Assembly: GCA_964599875.1 (NCBI GenBank)
Contig: CAZRHE010000019.1
Span: forward strand, 1 to 29,281
Length of the DNA stretch: 29,281 nt
Reading direction: 5' to 3'
Origin: RGIG4097 sp964599875
GTDB lineage: Bacteria; Bacillota; Clostridia; Christensenellales; CAG-917
Below, piece after piece: positions 1-7,211 of this stretch (position 1 is its first letter; every line of letters begins with the position of its first letter). The notes below the pieces were generated by a model, which saw nothing but the letters and a program-made list of their open reading frames with translations, was not told where the DNA came from and did no database searches. The position numbers were made by a program, and so were the translations under genes.

Positions 1-85
1 CGAGAACTTGTTGGAGCGCGAAAATCAAGAGTTTCCCGAACTTAGGTTTGTCTTCTACGTCATAGATAAGACCGTTTTTGTTCAT
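1..85 (-). CDS. uraA: Uracil/xanthine permease (NCS2 family), N-terminal fragment
   Basis: Only the first 28 residues lie in the window; the gene runs off the left edge. The visible start (MNKNGLIYDVEDKPKFGKLL, then IFALQQVL) matches the characteristic N-terminus of NCS2 uracil permeases, where the LLxxALQQVL segment leads into the first membrane helix. The family imports uracil by proton symport. The ATG is preceded by a GGAGAG ribosome binding site. It follows pyrR after a 198-base leader holding a terminator and competing hairpins, so it is the likely target of PyrR attenuation. The assignment rests on a short fragment plus context. Confidence 0.8.
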   Translation of the reverse strand, partial: MNKNGLIYDVEDKPKFGKLLIFALQQVL

Positions 86-140
86 AGTTTTTCTCTCCAT
101 TTTTAATTTTGCTTGTTGTATGCTTTCGGTTGCTACCTAT

Positions 141-172
141 AAAAAAACCTTGTCTGCGTTATACGGACAAGG
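141..172 (-). terminator. Intrinsic terminator in the pyrR-uracil permease leader
   Basis: Read on the minus strand, CCTTGTC (166-172) pairs with GACAAGG (148-154) across an 11-base loop and is followed by seven U (141-147). It sits between pyrR and the permease start, so it must be bypassed for permease expression, as expected of an attenuator. Confidence 0.85.
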
Positions 173-222
173 CAATTCACTGACGGTATGGATTTTGTCA
201 ATCTTGTCTATATCTCGTATAG
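160..222 (-). promoter_or_regulatory. Attenuator with competing antiterminator and anti-antiterminator hairpins (probable PyrR target)
   Basis: On the minus-strand RNA, CTATACGAGATATAG (208-222) can form a small hairpin. Its 3' arm continues as TATAGACAAG (203-212), which can instead pair with the 5' arm of the terminator, CTTGTCCGTATA (160-171), with a two-base bulge. That gives three mutually exclusive structures: upstream hairpin plus terminator (off), or antiterminator (on). This is the logic of Bacillus PyrR attenuators, and pyrR lies directly upstream. I do not see a clean copy of the classical PyrR-binding loop consensus, so PyrR as the ligand is inferred from context. Confidence 0.65.
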
Positions 223-283
223 CCCTTAAAGATTTATCTTGCTGATGATATCACAATCGCTCGAAACGTGTCAATCGTTTTCG

Positions 284-847
284 TTAATTTTGAAAATTGT
301 TTGTTTCGTTCGAGTATAATTCGACGAGATTTCTCCCCTCTCCGTCCGTTTCTTCGAAACGCACCGCTATGGTTTCGAGAAGTGAAGTCGGAATATTTTT
401 GCCGACGTAATCCGCGCGTATGGGAAGTTCTCTGTGTCCGCGGTCGATAAGCACCGCAAGTTGTATGGTTTTGGGGCGTCCGAAACGTATCAGCGCGTCG
501 ATAGCCGCCCTTGCCGTCCTGCCCGTGAAAAGCACGTCGTCGCAAAGCACGACGTTTTTGCCGTTTATATCGAAGGATATATCCGTACTTTTGACGTCCG
601 CAAGTTCGCTGATTTCGGACAAGTCGTCGCGATAAAGGGTGATATCCATCATCCCCATATCCACCCTTTTGTTCTCGATTTTTTCGATATTGTCGCGGAT
701 TCTCGTCGCCATAGGCACTCCGCGCGTATGTATGCCGACTATCACAACGTCGTCTACTCCGTCGTTCTTTTCCACTATTTCGTGGGAAATGCGAAGCAAC
801 GCGCGATTAAGTGCGGTTTCGTCGAGCAAAACTTTTTTCAATTCCAT
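284..847 (-). CDS. pyrR: Bifunctional pyrimidine regulator PyrR / uracil phosphoribosyltransferase
   Basis: A 187-residue PyrR, the usual family length. It binds uridine-nucleotide-loaded leader RNA to promote termination of pyrimidine genes and has some uracil phosphoribosyltransferase activity. The PRPP-binding motif VVLCDDVLFTGRTARAA is at about residues 99-115. VGIHTRGVPMATRI (about 37-50) and the C-terminal VLIDRGHRELPIRADYVGK are also typical of PyrR. I chose the ATG at 847 (MELKKVLLDE) because AGGAGAT lies just upstream; an in-frame ATG five codons earlier has no such site. It lies between the radical SAM gene and the permease leader, so one transcript probably carries all three. Confidence 0.95.
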   Translation of the reverse strand: MELKKVLLDETALNRALLRISHEIVEKNDGVDDVVIVGIHTRGVPMATRIRDNIEKIENKRVDMGMMDITLYRDDLSEISELADVKSTDISFDINGKNVVLCDDVLFTGRTARAAIDALIRFGRPKTIQLAVLIDRGHRELPIRADYVGKNIPTSLLETIAVRFEETDGEGRNLVELYSNETNNFQN

Positions 848-880
848 ATATCTCCTATGCACGCACTCGTGCGCGTTTCA

Positions 881-1720
881 TTAGTTTCTTCCCAAAATTT
901 TCGCAAGTTCGTCAAGGTCAAAATCGGGAACGTATTCCTCGGTTGCACTGTCGAGTTCTTGTGAAAATCCGTTTGTCAGTCCCGCATCGAAAAACGCGTC
1001 GACCGCGGTGTTGTATTCGAGTTCGTTAAGTCGTCTGCCGAGTGCGGGATGCCCTTCCACCGCAGGCACGGGGAAATATTGCCCCATAACGCTGACGTAC
1101 ATTTTTTTGTCGATTTGTGCGATTGCGTCCATAACTCCCCTCGTATTTCTCAATCCTCTCGGCAAAACGAGGTGGCGGACTATAACCCCTTTCACCATCA
1201 TCCCGTCGTCGTCGAAGACGTTTTCGGGTTGCTGACGGCGCATTTCGGTTATCGCGTTTTTGGCAATCTCGAAATAACCCGGGGCATTGGAATATTCGAC
1301 CGCAAGTTTCTCGTCGCTATACTTGAAGTCGGGGAGCCATACGTCCACGAGTCCTTCGAGTTTTTTGAGGTTTGCGACGGTTTCGTATCCGTTAGAATTC
1401 CAAACGATAGGAATATGCAAAAGCGGTTTTGCAATCCGCAAGGTTTCCGCAAGTAAATTGATGTTGGGGGACGGAGTGACGAGGTTTATATTTTCCGCGC
1501 CGAGGTCTTGCAAATAAAGCATGCACCTTATAAATTCTTCGGGAGTGACGTCAAGCCCCGCGCCCTCGTGGGAAATCTTGTAATTTTGGCAAAACAGGCA
1601 ACGCAGATTGCACCCCGAAAAGAATATCGTGCCACTGCCGCCCGTGCCCGAAATGCAAGGCTCTTCGAAACGATGAAGTCCCACTCTCGCGATTTTGAAA
1701 GTACCGTCTTTTGCTGACAT
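881..1720 (-). CDS. Radical SAM protein, PflX/pyruvate formate-lyase-activase-like
   Basis: A 279-residue radical SAM protein. The 4Fe-4S ligands form CxxxCxxC (C37, C41, C44 in SGCNLRCLFCQN), preceded by the GTGGSGTIFF segment seen in the PflX-type subfamily (COG1313) related to pyruvate formate-lyase activases. NLVTPSPNINLL and VIVRHLVLPRGLRNT are further family hallmarks. The physiological substrate of this subfamily is not established, so activase function should not be assumed. The ATG at 1720 has GGAGG seven bases upstream; the ATG at 1726 is too close to it. It is the first gene after a consensus promoter and precedes pyrR by 33 bases, which makes it probably cotranscribed. Confidence 0.88.
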   Translation of the reverse strand: MSAKDGTFKIARVGLHRFEEPCISGTGGSGTIFFSGCNLRCLFCQNYKISHEGAGLDVTPEEFIRCMLYLQDLGAENINLVTPSPNINLLAETLRIAKPLLHIPIVWNSNGYETVANLKKLEGLVDVWLPDFKYSDEKLAVEYSNAPGYFEIAKNAITEMRRQQPENVFDDDGMMVKGVIVRHLVLPRGLRNTRGVMDAIAQIDKKMYVSVMGQYFPVPAVEGHPALGRRLNELEYNTAVDAFFDAGLTNGFSQELDSATEEYVPDFDLDELAKILGRN

Positions 1721-1758
1721 AATCATTCCTCCGCGGCTCGAAACTAATCTATATATAG

Positions 1759-1787
1759 ATTATAACTTTTCGCCGCGCCGTTGTCAA
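1759..1787 (-). promoter_or_regulatory. Consensus sigma-A promoter for the radical SAM-pyrR-permease unit
   Basis: On the minus strand TTGACA (1782-1787) and TATAAT (1759-1764) are separated by 17 bases: both hexamers are perfect. The -10 lies about 40 bases before the radical SAM start codon. Confidence 0.9.
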
Positions 1788-1835
1788 TACGGATAATCCG
1801 TCGAAAAATTTGCGGAAATTTTGAAAAATTTTTTG

Positions 1836-1864
1836 TTTACAATCGCGGACGCGTGTGATAGACT
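1836..1864 (+). promoter_or_regulatory. Sigma-A promoter for the F420-ligase-family gene
   Basis: TTTACA (1836-1841), a 17-base spacer and TAGACT (1859-1864), about 70 bases before the start codon. It is divergent from the promoter at 1759-1787. Confidence 0.65.
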
Positions 1865-1933
1865 GTACGCGTGTTGAAAAACACCCGCGGTTTTTCCGCC
1901 TTAATTCCGAAATCAAATTTTTTGGAGGCATAT

Positions 1934-3124
1934 ATGTCAAAAACTCTCGGTACTATATCCAGAGGTATCAAAGCACCCATCATCAAGAAAGGCGACGACC
2001 TTGCAAAGATAGTCGTGGATAGCCTTTTGGCTGCGTCTTCCGACCCCGAAACCGGATTCAAAATTCAAGACAAAGACGTCCTCGCAATCACCGAAGCGGT
2101 CGTCGGCAGAAGCCAAGGCAACTACGCAACGGTTGACGATATCGCGGCGGACGTGCGTGCAAAAACGGGCGGCGGCACCGTCGGTCTTATCTTCCCCATC
2201 CTTTCGAGAAACCGTTTCTCCCTTCTCCTCAAAGGCATAGCGAAAGGCGTTGACAAACTCGTCATCATGCTCTCCTATCCCAGCGACGAAGTGGGCAATC
2301 ACCTTATGAGCCTCGACCTTCTCGACGAAAAAGGCGTCAATCCCTACACCGACGTTTTCACCGAGAAAGAAATTTATGAAACTTTCGGCGAAATCAAACA
2401 CCCCTTCACGGGCATCGATTACGTCCAACTTTACAAGGAAATGGCGGGCGAAAACACCGAAATCATCCTTGCAAACCGTCCTCAAGAAATCCTTAAATAC
2501 ACCGACATCGTCATCAATGCGGACATCCACACTCGTTTCAGAACAAAACGTATTCTCGAACAAGCGGGCGCAAAGAAAGTCCTCTCCATGCACGATATCA
2601 TGAACGCCCCCGTTAACGGAAGCGGTTATAACCCCGACTACGGTATTCTCGGTTCCAACCTTGCAACCGACGATTCCGTCAAACTCTTCCCTCGCGATTG
2701 CCAACCCCTCGTCGACAAAATCCAAGCGATGCTCCTCGAAAAGACCGGCAAAAACGTGGAAGTCATGGTTTACGGCGACGGCGCGTTCAAAGACCCCGTC
2801 GGCAAAATCTGGGAACTTGCAGACCCCGTGGTATCCCCTGCTTACACGAGCGGCCTCGTCGGCACTCCCAACGAACTCAAACTCAAATACCTTGCGGACA
2901 ACGCAATCGGCAATTTGAGCGGTGAGGAAGCAAAACACGCAATCCAAGATATGATTAAGGCAAAACCCACCGACTTGTTTGCGTCCCAAGCGTCCCAAGG
3001 CACCACCCCTCGTCGTCTTACCGACCTTCTCGGCTCTCTGTGCGACCTCACGAGCGGAAGCGGTGACAAGGGCACTCCCATCATCTACATTCAAAATTAC
3101 TTCACAAACTACGCATCCGACTAA
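1934..3124 (+). CDS. Stand-alone coenzyme F420-0:L-glutamate ligase family protein
   Basis: A 396-residue protein of the F420-0 gamma-glutamyl ligase (CofE/FbiB N-terminal) superfamily, in the longer stand-alone form common in Clostridia. Recognised segments are VLAITEAVVGRSQGNYATVDDIAADV, FPILSRNRFSLLLKGIA, SYPSDEVGNHL, HPFTGIDYV, VNGSGYNPDYGILGSN and the C-terminal ASQGTTPRRLTDLLGSLCDLTSGSGDKGTP. The family name implies adding glutamate to F420-0, but most Clostridia are not known to make F420 and no other F420 gene is in the window, so the true substrate is unknown. The ATG at 1934 follows GGAGG; the longer reading frame from 1871 lacks a site. It is a single-gene unit with its own promoter and terminator. 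Many C-ending codons suggest high expression. Confidence 0.85.
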   Translation: MSKTLGTISRGIKAPIIKKGDDLAKIVVDSLLAASSDPETGFKIQDKDVLAITEAVVGRSQGNYATVDDIAADVRAKTGGGTVGLIFPILSRNRFSLLLKGIAKGVDKLVIMLSYPSDEVGNHLMSLDLLDEKGVNPYTDVFTEKEIYETFGEIKHPFTGIDYVQLYKEMAGENTEIILANRPQEILKYTDIVINADIHTRFRTKRILEQAGAKKVLSMHDIMNAPVNGSGYNPDYGILGSNLATDDSVKLFPRDCQPLVDKIQAMLLEKTGKNVEVMVYGDGAFKDPVGKIWELADPVVSPAYTSGLVGTPNELKLKYLADNAIGNLSGEEAKHAIQDMIKAKPTDLFASQASQGTTPRRLTDLLGSLCDLTSGSGDKGTPIIYIQNYFTNYASD

Positions 3125-3136
3125 AATCGAGATATC

Positions 3137-3167
3137 AAAAAACGCACCCGTCGCGGGTGCGTTTTTT
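3137..3167. terminator. Bidirectional intrinsic terminator
   Basis: CGCACCCG (3143-3150), loop TCG, CGGGTGCG (3154-3161), flanked by six A on the left and six T on the right. It serves the plus-strand ligase gene and the facing PII-like gene. Confidence 0.92.
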
Positions 3168-3225
3168 ATTACTCTTGGTGAATTATAATTTCAAATGCGA
3201 CGCACGAAATCTTATTCAAAAATCG

Positions 3226-3891
3226 TCAATCCTCGGACATAGTGGCGTTGCCGAATCCCGCGATTGCGCCTACGGGAAGTGAAAACACTATTGCGCCCGC
3301 ATCTGTATGCGTGCCCGCGTTTTCGATTATCGCTTTCATGATTTTGCCTTTTTCGGACGCCTTTGCGACGATTAGGATGAGTTCCTTTTCCTGCGCGATA
3401 GACACTTTGAAGAATTTTTCCGCATTCGTACCGCCCGTGCCTTTTGCATGGATGACGGTGCCGCCGCCCGCGCCTGCCGAGCGCGCCGCGTCCATAACGG
3501 TGTCCGTGTGCCCTTCGTTTGCGATTGCAAGGACAAGTTCGTAATCATAATTGAGTTCGGGTGCTTTCATTTTAGATTTACCTCCGAGGTTTGCGAGGGT
3601 ATTCCCTCCTCCCACGCTCTTGACGGGGACGGATATAACAATCCCGTTGCCGGGTGCGTCGATATAAAGTCTGCGTTTTTGTTCGAGGATGAGCGACTGC
3701 GTCTTTTCTTCGGTTGCGACGACCATGACCACTCTCTTTTCGTTAGAGTCCAGTCCCAACACGTCGCGCATTGATTGCGTAGCCGTACCCGCTCCCTTCA
3801 TGGTCAGCACGACGGGGAGTTCGAGTTTTTCGCATATATTGCCGAGGATGGACAAGCCGTTCGGATTCACTACGGATATTACGAAGTTCAT
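3226..3891 (-). CDS. Tandem PII-like signalling protein paired with DUF1538
   Basis: A 221-residue protein made of two PII-like (ferredoxin-fold) halves. Half one is about residues 1-95 (MNFVISVVNPNGLSILGNICEKLELP ... APGNGIVISVPV). Half two is about 117-210 (YELVLAIANEGHTDTVMDAARSAGAGGGTVIHAKGT ... AGTHTDAGAIVFSLPV). Half two keeps the classic PII pattern of an N-terminal strand, GHTDTVMDAARSAGAGGGTV, and a C-terminal GAIVFSLPVG strand. PII proteins sense nucleotides and metabolites and bind transporters or enzymes. The start at 3891 is preceded by GGGGG; a longer frame would run into the upstream gene. It starts one base after the DUF1538 stop codon, so translation is probably coupled and the membrane protein is its likely partner. 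Ligand unknown. Confidence 0.85.
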   Translation of the reverse strand: MNFVISVVNPNGLSILGNICEKLELPVVLTMKGAGTATQSMRDVLGLDSNEKRVVMVVATEEKTQSLILEQKRRLYIDAPGNGIVISVPVKSVGGGNTLANLGGKSKMKAPELNYDYELVLAIANEGHTDTVMDAARSAGAGGGTVIHAKGTGGTNAEKFFKVSIAQEKELILIVAKASEKGKIMKAIIENAGTHTDAGAIVFSLPVGAIAGFGNATMSED

Positions 3892-3892
3892 A

Positions 3893-5470
3893 TTACCCCC
3901 AAAGTTCGATAATTTCGGTATCGCCGTATTCGGGCGTTTGTTCCGCGCGTTTCTGTTTCTTCTTGTACACAAGTCCGGTTATCTGAATGGACAACAAAGG
4001 CATCATAGCCACCATTGCGACCACGCCGAATGCGTCCGTCATAACGTTGCCGCCGCGCGCCGAGCATACGCCGATGAAGAATTGCAACATAAACGTAGCG
4101 GTCATAGGGCCGGATGCGACGCCGCCCGAGTCGAACGCGATTGCGGTGAAGATGTCGGGCACGAAGAACATAAGCACGAGTGCTATCGCGTATCCGGGCA
4201 CGATAAACCAAAGTATGGATATGCCCGTGAGCACTCTGACCATAGAAAGTCCCATTGCGATTGCGATTGCAATAGACAAACTGATTTTGATGACTTTGCC
4301 GGGGATTGCGCCCGACGTGACGTCCTCGATTTGCTTTTCAAGGACTGCAACCGCAGGCTCCGCGGATATGATAAACCAACCGAGCAACATGGCAAGCGGA
4401 ATGAGAAGATATTTCGTCCAGCCTGCATACAGTTGTCCGCCGAGATACGCGCCGAGGGGGGAGAATCCGACGTTGACGCCCGTGAGGAAAAGTACGAGCC
4501 CGACGTAGGTGTACAAAATACCCATCAAAATCCTCAAGAAGTTGCTCCTGTTGAGTTTGAAAGACACGAATTGGAAGAGCAAAAACAGCACGATTATCGG
4601 GGACAAGGCTATCGCCATTTCCTTCATGTATTGCGGGAATGCTTTGAGATACTCCAGTCCCATTTCGGTGGTAGTGACGGGGATTACGGGTTGAGCGATA
4701 TTCGCAGAGCCGTCGCCGTCGTAGAAGAATCCGAGAATGAGGACGGCAAGGATAGGCCCTATCGAGCAAAGCGCGACAAGACCGAAAGAGTCCGCCTCCG
4801 CCGTTTTATCGCTTCTTATATTCGCGACGCCGACGCCGAGTGCAAGTATAAACGGCACCGTCATAGGTCCCGTCGTGACGCCGCCCGAGTCGAACGCTAT
4901 GGACAAAAATCCTTTATCCGAAAACGCCGCCAGCACGAATACCGCAACGTACGCCGCAAGCAAAAACCATTTCAGTTTTATGCCGAACAAAATACGCAGC
5001 ATACATATGGCAAGGAAAAGTCCTACGCCGACTCCGACCGTCGCTATGAGTACGACTTTGTCGACGTGCGCGATAGAATCCGCAAGCACTTGCAAATCGG
5101 GCTCCGCCACCGTGACCGCCACGCCCACCACGAAACTCACGAAGAGAATGAGCGGGAGTTTTTGGGATTTCGTCAGCGTCGTGCCTATACGATTGCCGAT
5201 AGGCGTCATGGCTGTGTCCGCGCCGAGTGAGAAAAGTCCCATTCCCACGATAACGAGAAGCGCGCCCAAAAGGAAGGACAGCATAAGCCCCGTAGGCACG
5301 GGAGATATGGTGAGGCAAATCAAAATTACGATTATGACGATGGGAAGAGCGGAAATCAAAGATTCACGGAGTTTTTCCGTGATGACCGCGCGTTTAGGAC
5401 GAAGGGTTGCGCCGCTTGCGTCCCCTTTTCCGAACAATTCTCCCAATTTGCTTTTGCCGATTTTTGCCAT
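3893..5470 (-). CDS. DUF1538 multi-pass membrane protein (internally duplicated)
   Basis: A 525-residue, very hydrophobic protein with roughly 12 membrane segments and short cytoplasmic ends. It is two repeats of one DUF1538 unit about 250 residues apart. AEPDLQVLADSI (about 122-133) matches AEPAVAVLEKQI (about 371-382), and IAFDSGGVTTGPMT (about 191-204) matches IAFDSGGVASGPMT (about 444-457). The repeated AEP and FDSGG motifs resemble substrate- or ion-binding elements placed symmetrically in a transporter, but no substrate is known for the family. Pairing with a PII-like gene suggests gating by a metabolite signal. No convincing ribosome binding site precedes the ATG, and a possible promoter lies so close that the mRNA may be nearly leaderless. 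Confidence 0.88.
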   Translation of the reverse strand: MAKIGKSKLGELFGKGDASGATLRPKRAVITEKLRESLISALPIVIIVILICLTISPVPTGLMLSFLLGALLVIVGMGLFSLGADTAMTPIGNRIGTTLTKSQKLPLILFVSFVVGVAVTVAEPDLQVLADSIAHVDKVVLIATVGVGVGLFLAICMLRILFGIKLKWFLLAAYVAVFVLAAFSDKGFLSIAFDSGGVTTGPMTVPFILALGVGVANIRSDKTAEADSFGLVALCSIGPILAVLILGFFYDGDGSANIAQPVIPVTTTEMGLEYLKAFPQYMKEMAIALSPIIVLFLLFQFVSFKLNRSNFLRILMGILYTYVGLVLFLTGVNVGFSPLGAYLGGQLYAGWTKYLLIPLAMLLGWFIISAEPAVAVLEKQIEDVTSGAIPGKVIKISLSIAIAIAMGLSMVRVLTGISILWFIVPGYAIALVLMFFVPDIFTAIAFDSGGVASGPMTATFMLQFFIGVCSARGGNVMTDAFGVVAMVAMMPLLSIQITGLVYKKKQKRAEQTPEYGDTEIIELWG

Positions 5471-5476
5471 ATTACT

Positions 5477-5505
5477 ATCTTACCATAATTTTATTTATAT
5501 TTCAA
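5477..5505 (-). promoter_or_regulatory. Possible promoter very close to the DUF1538 start
   Basis: On the minus strand TTGAAA (5500-5505), a 17-base spacer and TAAGAT (5477-5482). The start codon is 5468-5470, so transcription would begin almost at the ATG. Confidence 0.4.
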
Positions 5506-5539
5506 TAACCAATTTATTGTGCGCGCGAAGTTTGTCTTC

Positions 5540-5568
5540 AAAAAAAGCACCGTTCGCAGTGTTTTTTT
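5540..5568. terminator. Terminator with TTCG loop after the folate operon
   Basis: An A-run, GCACCG, loop TTCG, CAGTGT and a T-run; one internal C-A mismatch and one G-T pair. It is A/T-flanked on both sides and lies just past the folB-folK stop codon, so it most probably ends the minus-strand folate operon. Confidence 0.75.
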
Positions 5569-5610
5569 CGAGCATAATATACGCTTATTAAAATTTTGTT
5601 AAAGAATTAA

Positions 5611-6435
5611 CTATTTTTCGTTTGCAAGAGCGCACGCCAAAAGTTCGCTCACACGCTTTTTATATATCGGATGAATTTTGTTGGGGCAAAGTTCGTTCAG
5701 AGGCGCAAGCACGAAAGTACGGTTGCAAGTTTCGGGATGCGGGATAATTAAGTCGTCCTCCCCTACGCACAAGTCGTCGTAGAAAATTATATCCAAATCG
5801 AGCGTCCTGTTCCCCCAATGCTCCTTGCGCACTCTATCCCCCTTTCTCTCGATTTCGTGAACGGTGAAAAGCAATTCGCGAGGGGTGTAAAGGGTTTTGA
5901 TTTCAACCGCTGAATTTAAGAATTTTTCGGTTGCCACACCGCCCCAAGGTTCGGTTTCGATACGAGTGCTTTCCCTTACGTCTTTGACGTTTTCATCTGC
6001 CGAGAGAGCGTCGATTGCAAGGTCGAGATACGCCGCTCTGTCCCCCGTATTCGAGCCGAGAGAAAGATAGGCTTTGTGCCAAGAAAGAGAGGTTTCCACA
6101 CCCACCCAGTCGAACTTGCCTTTCATGGGTGCGTCGGGCTTTTTGACGGTGACTGTAACGGCGGTTGCGTAGTCGAAAGAAGTCAATATTTTCCTTGCCG
6201 TTTTCACCGCGAGCGTTTCGATTAAATTGTAGCAGTTTTCACCGAAAACGGCTTTTATCGTTTTACAAACGGCGGAATAACTCACGGTTTTGTCAATATC
6301 ATCGTTTTTTGCCGCCTCGGAAAAATCACATTCGACGACGCAGGAAATCAAGAATCTTTGGGGGGTGATTTTCTCCTCGGGATTAACTCCGTGACAAGTG
6401 GTTATCTCGTAATTTTCAATCAAAACCTTGCTCAT
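5611..6435 (-). CDS. folB-folK: Fused dihydroneopterin aldolase / HPPK (FolB-FolK)
   Basis: A 274-residue fusion. Residues 1 to about 118 are dihydroneopterin aldolase (VLIENYEITTCHGVNPEEKITPQRFLISC, then DDIDKTVSYSAVC and NLIETLA). From about 122 on it is 6-hydroxymethyl-7,8-dihydropterin pyrophosphokinase (AYLSLGSNTGDR, RIETEPWGG, FLNSAVEIKT, ELLFTVHEIERKGDRVR, NRTLDLDIIFYDD, IPHPE, FVLAPLNEL). Together they cleave dihydroneopterin and pyrophosphorylate the product for FolP. It follows folP by two bases with a GAGG site inside the folP end, and it is the last gene of the operon. FolB-FolK fusions are known elsewhere in Bacillota. Confidence 0.95.
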   Translation of the reverse strand: MSKVLIENYEITTCHGVNPEEKITPQRFLISCVVECDFSEAAKNDDIDKTVSYSAVCKTIKAVFGENCYNLIETLAVKTARKILTSFDYATAVTVTVKKPDAPMKGKFDWVGVETSLSWHKAYLSLGSNTGDRAAYLDLAIDALSADENVKDVRESTRIETEPWGGVATEKFLNSAVEIKTLYTPRELLFTVHEIERKGDRVRKEHWGNRTLDLDIIFYDDLCVGEDDLIIPHPETCNRTFVLAPLNELCPNKIHPIYKKRVSELLACALANEK

Positions 6436-6437
6436 TT

Positions 6438-7211
6438 TCAGTCCTCTAACATAAGTCTATTCTCTTTTACGTCGTGCACTCTAACAAAGAGCACGCCCAT
6501 TTTTTTTGCAAGTTTCGTCGTTTCGAGAGTTGCGGTCAATCTCGTTTCGGGCTCCCCTCCGAGGAATGATTTTCTCGACGCACCGAGAAGCAAGGGATAG
6601 CCGAGATATTTCAGTTTTTTATAACCGTCGAGAAGGGCGACGTCCTCTTCTTTCGAAAGGTTGAACCCTATGCCGCCGTCGAGAATGATTTTGTCGTCGC
6701 TCATTCCCGCGCCCAGTGCGGTCGAAACCGAGCGCAACAGTCCGCTTTCTTTATCGAACCACATATCAGCAACCTTGCTTCCTCTGCGGTTGTGCATTAT
6801 GCAAACGGATGCGTCGTGACGCGCGATGACCTTTGCCATTTCGGGGTCTTGAAGTCCCGTCACGTCGTTTATCATATCCGCGCCCGCGTTTAGACATTCT
6901 TCCGCAACTTCGGGATAGAAAGTATCTACGGATAAAATGGCGCTTGGGAATTCCGCACGCAATTCCTCGATAATAGGCAAAACCCTCGACATTTCTTCAA
7001 GGGCTGATATCGGCTTTGCTTTGGGTGCGGTGGATTGTCCGCCGATATCCAAAATTTCCGCCCCCTGTTCGAGCATTTTTCTTGCCTTGTCCGTCGCTCC
7101 GTCCCCCGCTCTGCTTCCGAAGAAAAAGGAGTCCGGAGTGGCGTTCAAAATTCCCATGATATGCGTGCCGCCCGAAAAGACGGTATCCTTCACTCTGAAT
7201 ACGTCGCTCAT
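6438..7211 (-). CDS. folP: Dihydropteroate synthase
   Basis: A 257-residue DHPS, which joins the pterin pyrophosphate to p-aminobenzoate and is the sulfonamide target. Seen motifs are HIMGILNATPDSFFFGSR, EILDIGGQSTAPKA, SAILSVDTFYPEVAEE, DMINDVTGL, CIMHNR, IILDGGIGF, LLLGASRKSFLGG and VRVHDV. Two deviate from the usual family pattern: GGQSTAP replaces the common GGESTRPG, losing the loop-2 arginine, and LDGGIGF replaces LDPGIGF. The rest is well preserved, so an active enzyme is likely, with possible altered pyrophosphate or sulfonamide contacts. The start overlaps the folE stop by four bases (ATGA), indicating coupled translation. Confidence 0.94.
   Translation of the reverse strand: MSDVFRVKDTVFSGGTHIMGILNATPDSFFFGSRAGDGATDKARKMLEQGAEILDIGGQSTAPKAKPISALEEMSRVLPIIEELRAEFPSAILSVDTFYPEVAEECLNAGADMINDVTGLQDPEMAKVIARHDASVCIMHNRRGSKVADMWFDKESGLLRSVSTALGAGMSDDKIILDGGIGFNLSKEEDVALLDGYKKLKYLGYPLLLGASRKSFLGGEPETRLTATLETTKLAKKMGVLFVRVHDVKENRLMLED

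Noticed and set aside
1937..3094. Long minus-strand open frame opposite the F420-ligase-family gene
   Set aside because: The plus-strand protein is clearly conserved; the antisense frame is a by-product of codon bias.
3689..5230. Long plus-strand open frame (513 codons) antisense to the DUF1538 gene
   Set aside because: Its product is a low-complexity H/R/D/E-rich sequence expected from the complement of a hydrophobic gene; it has no ribosome binding site or family pattern.
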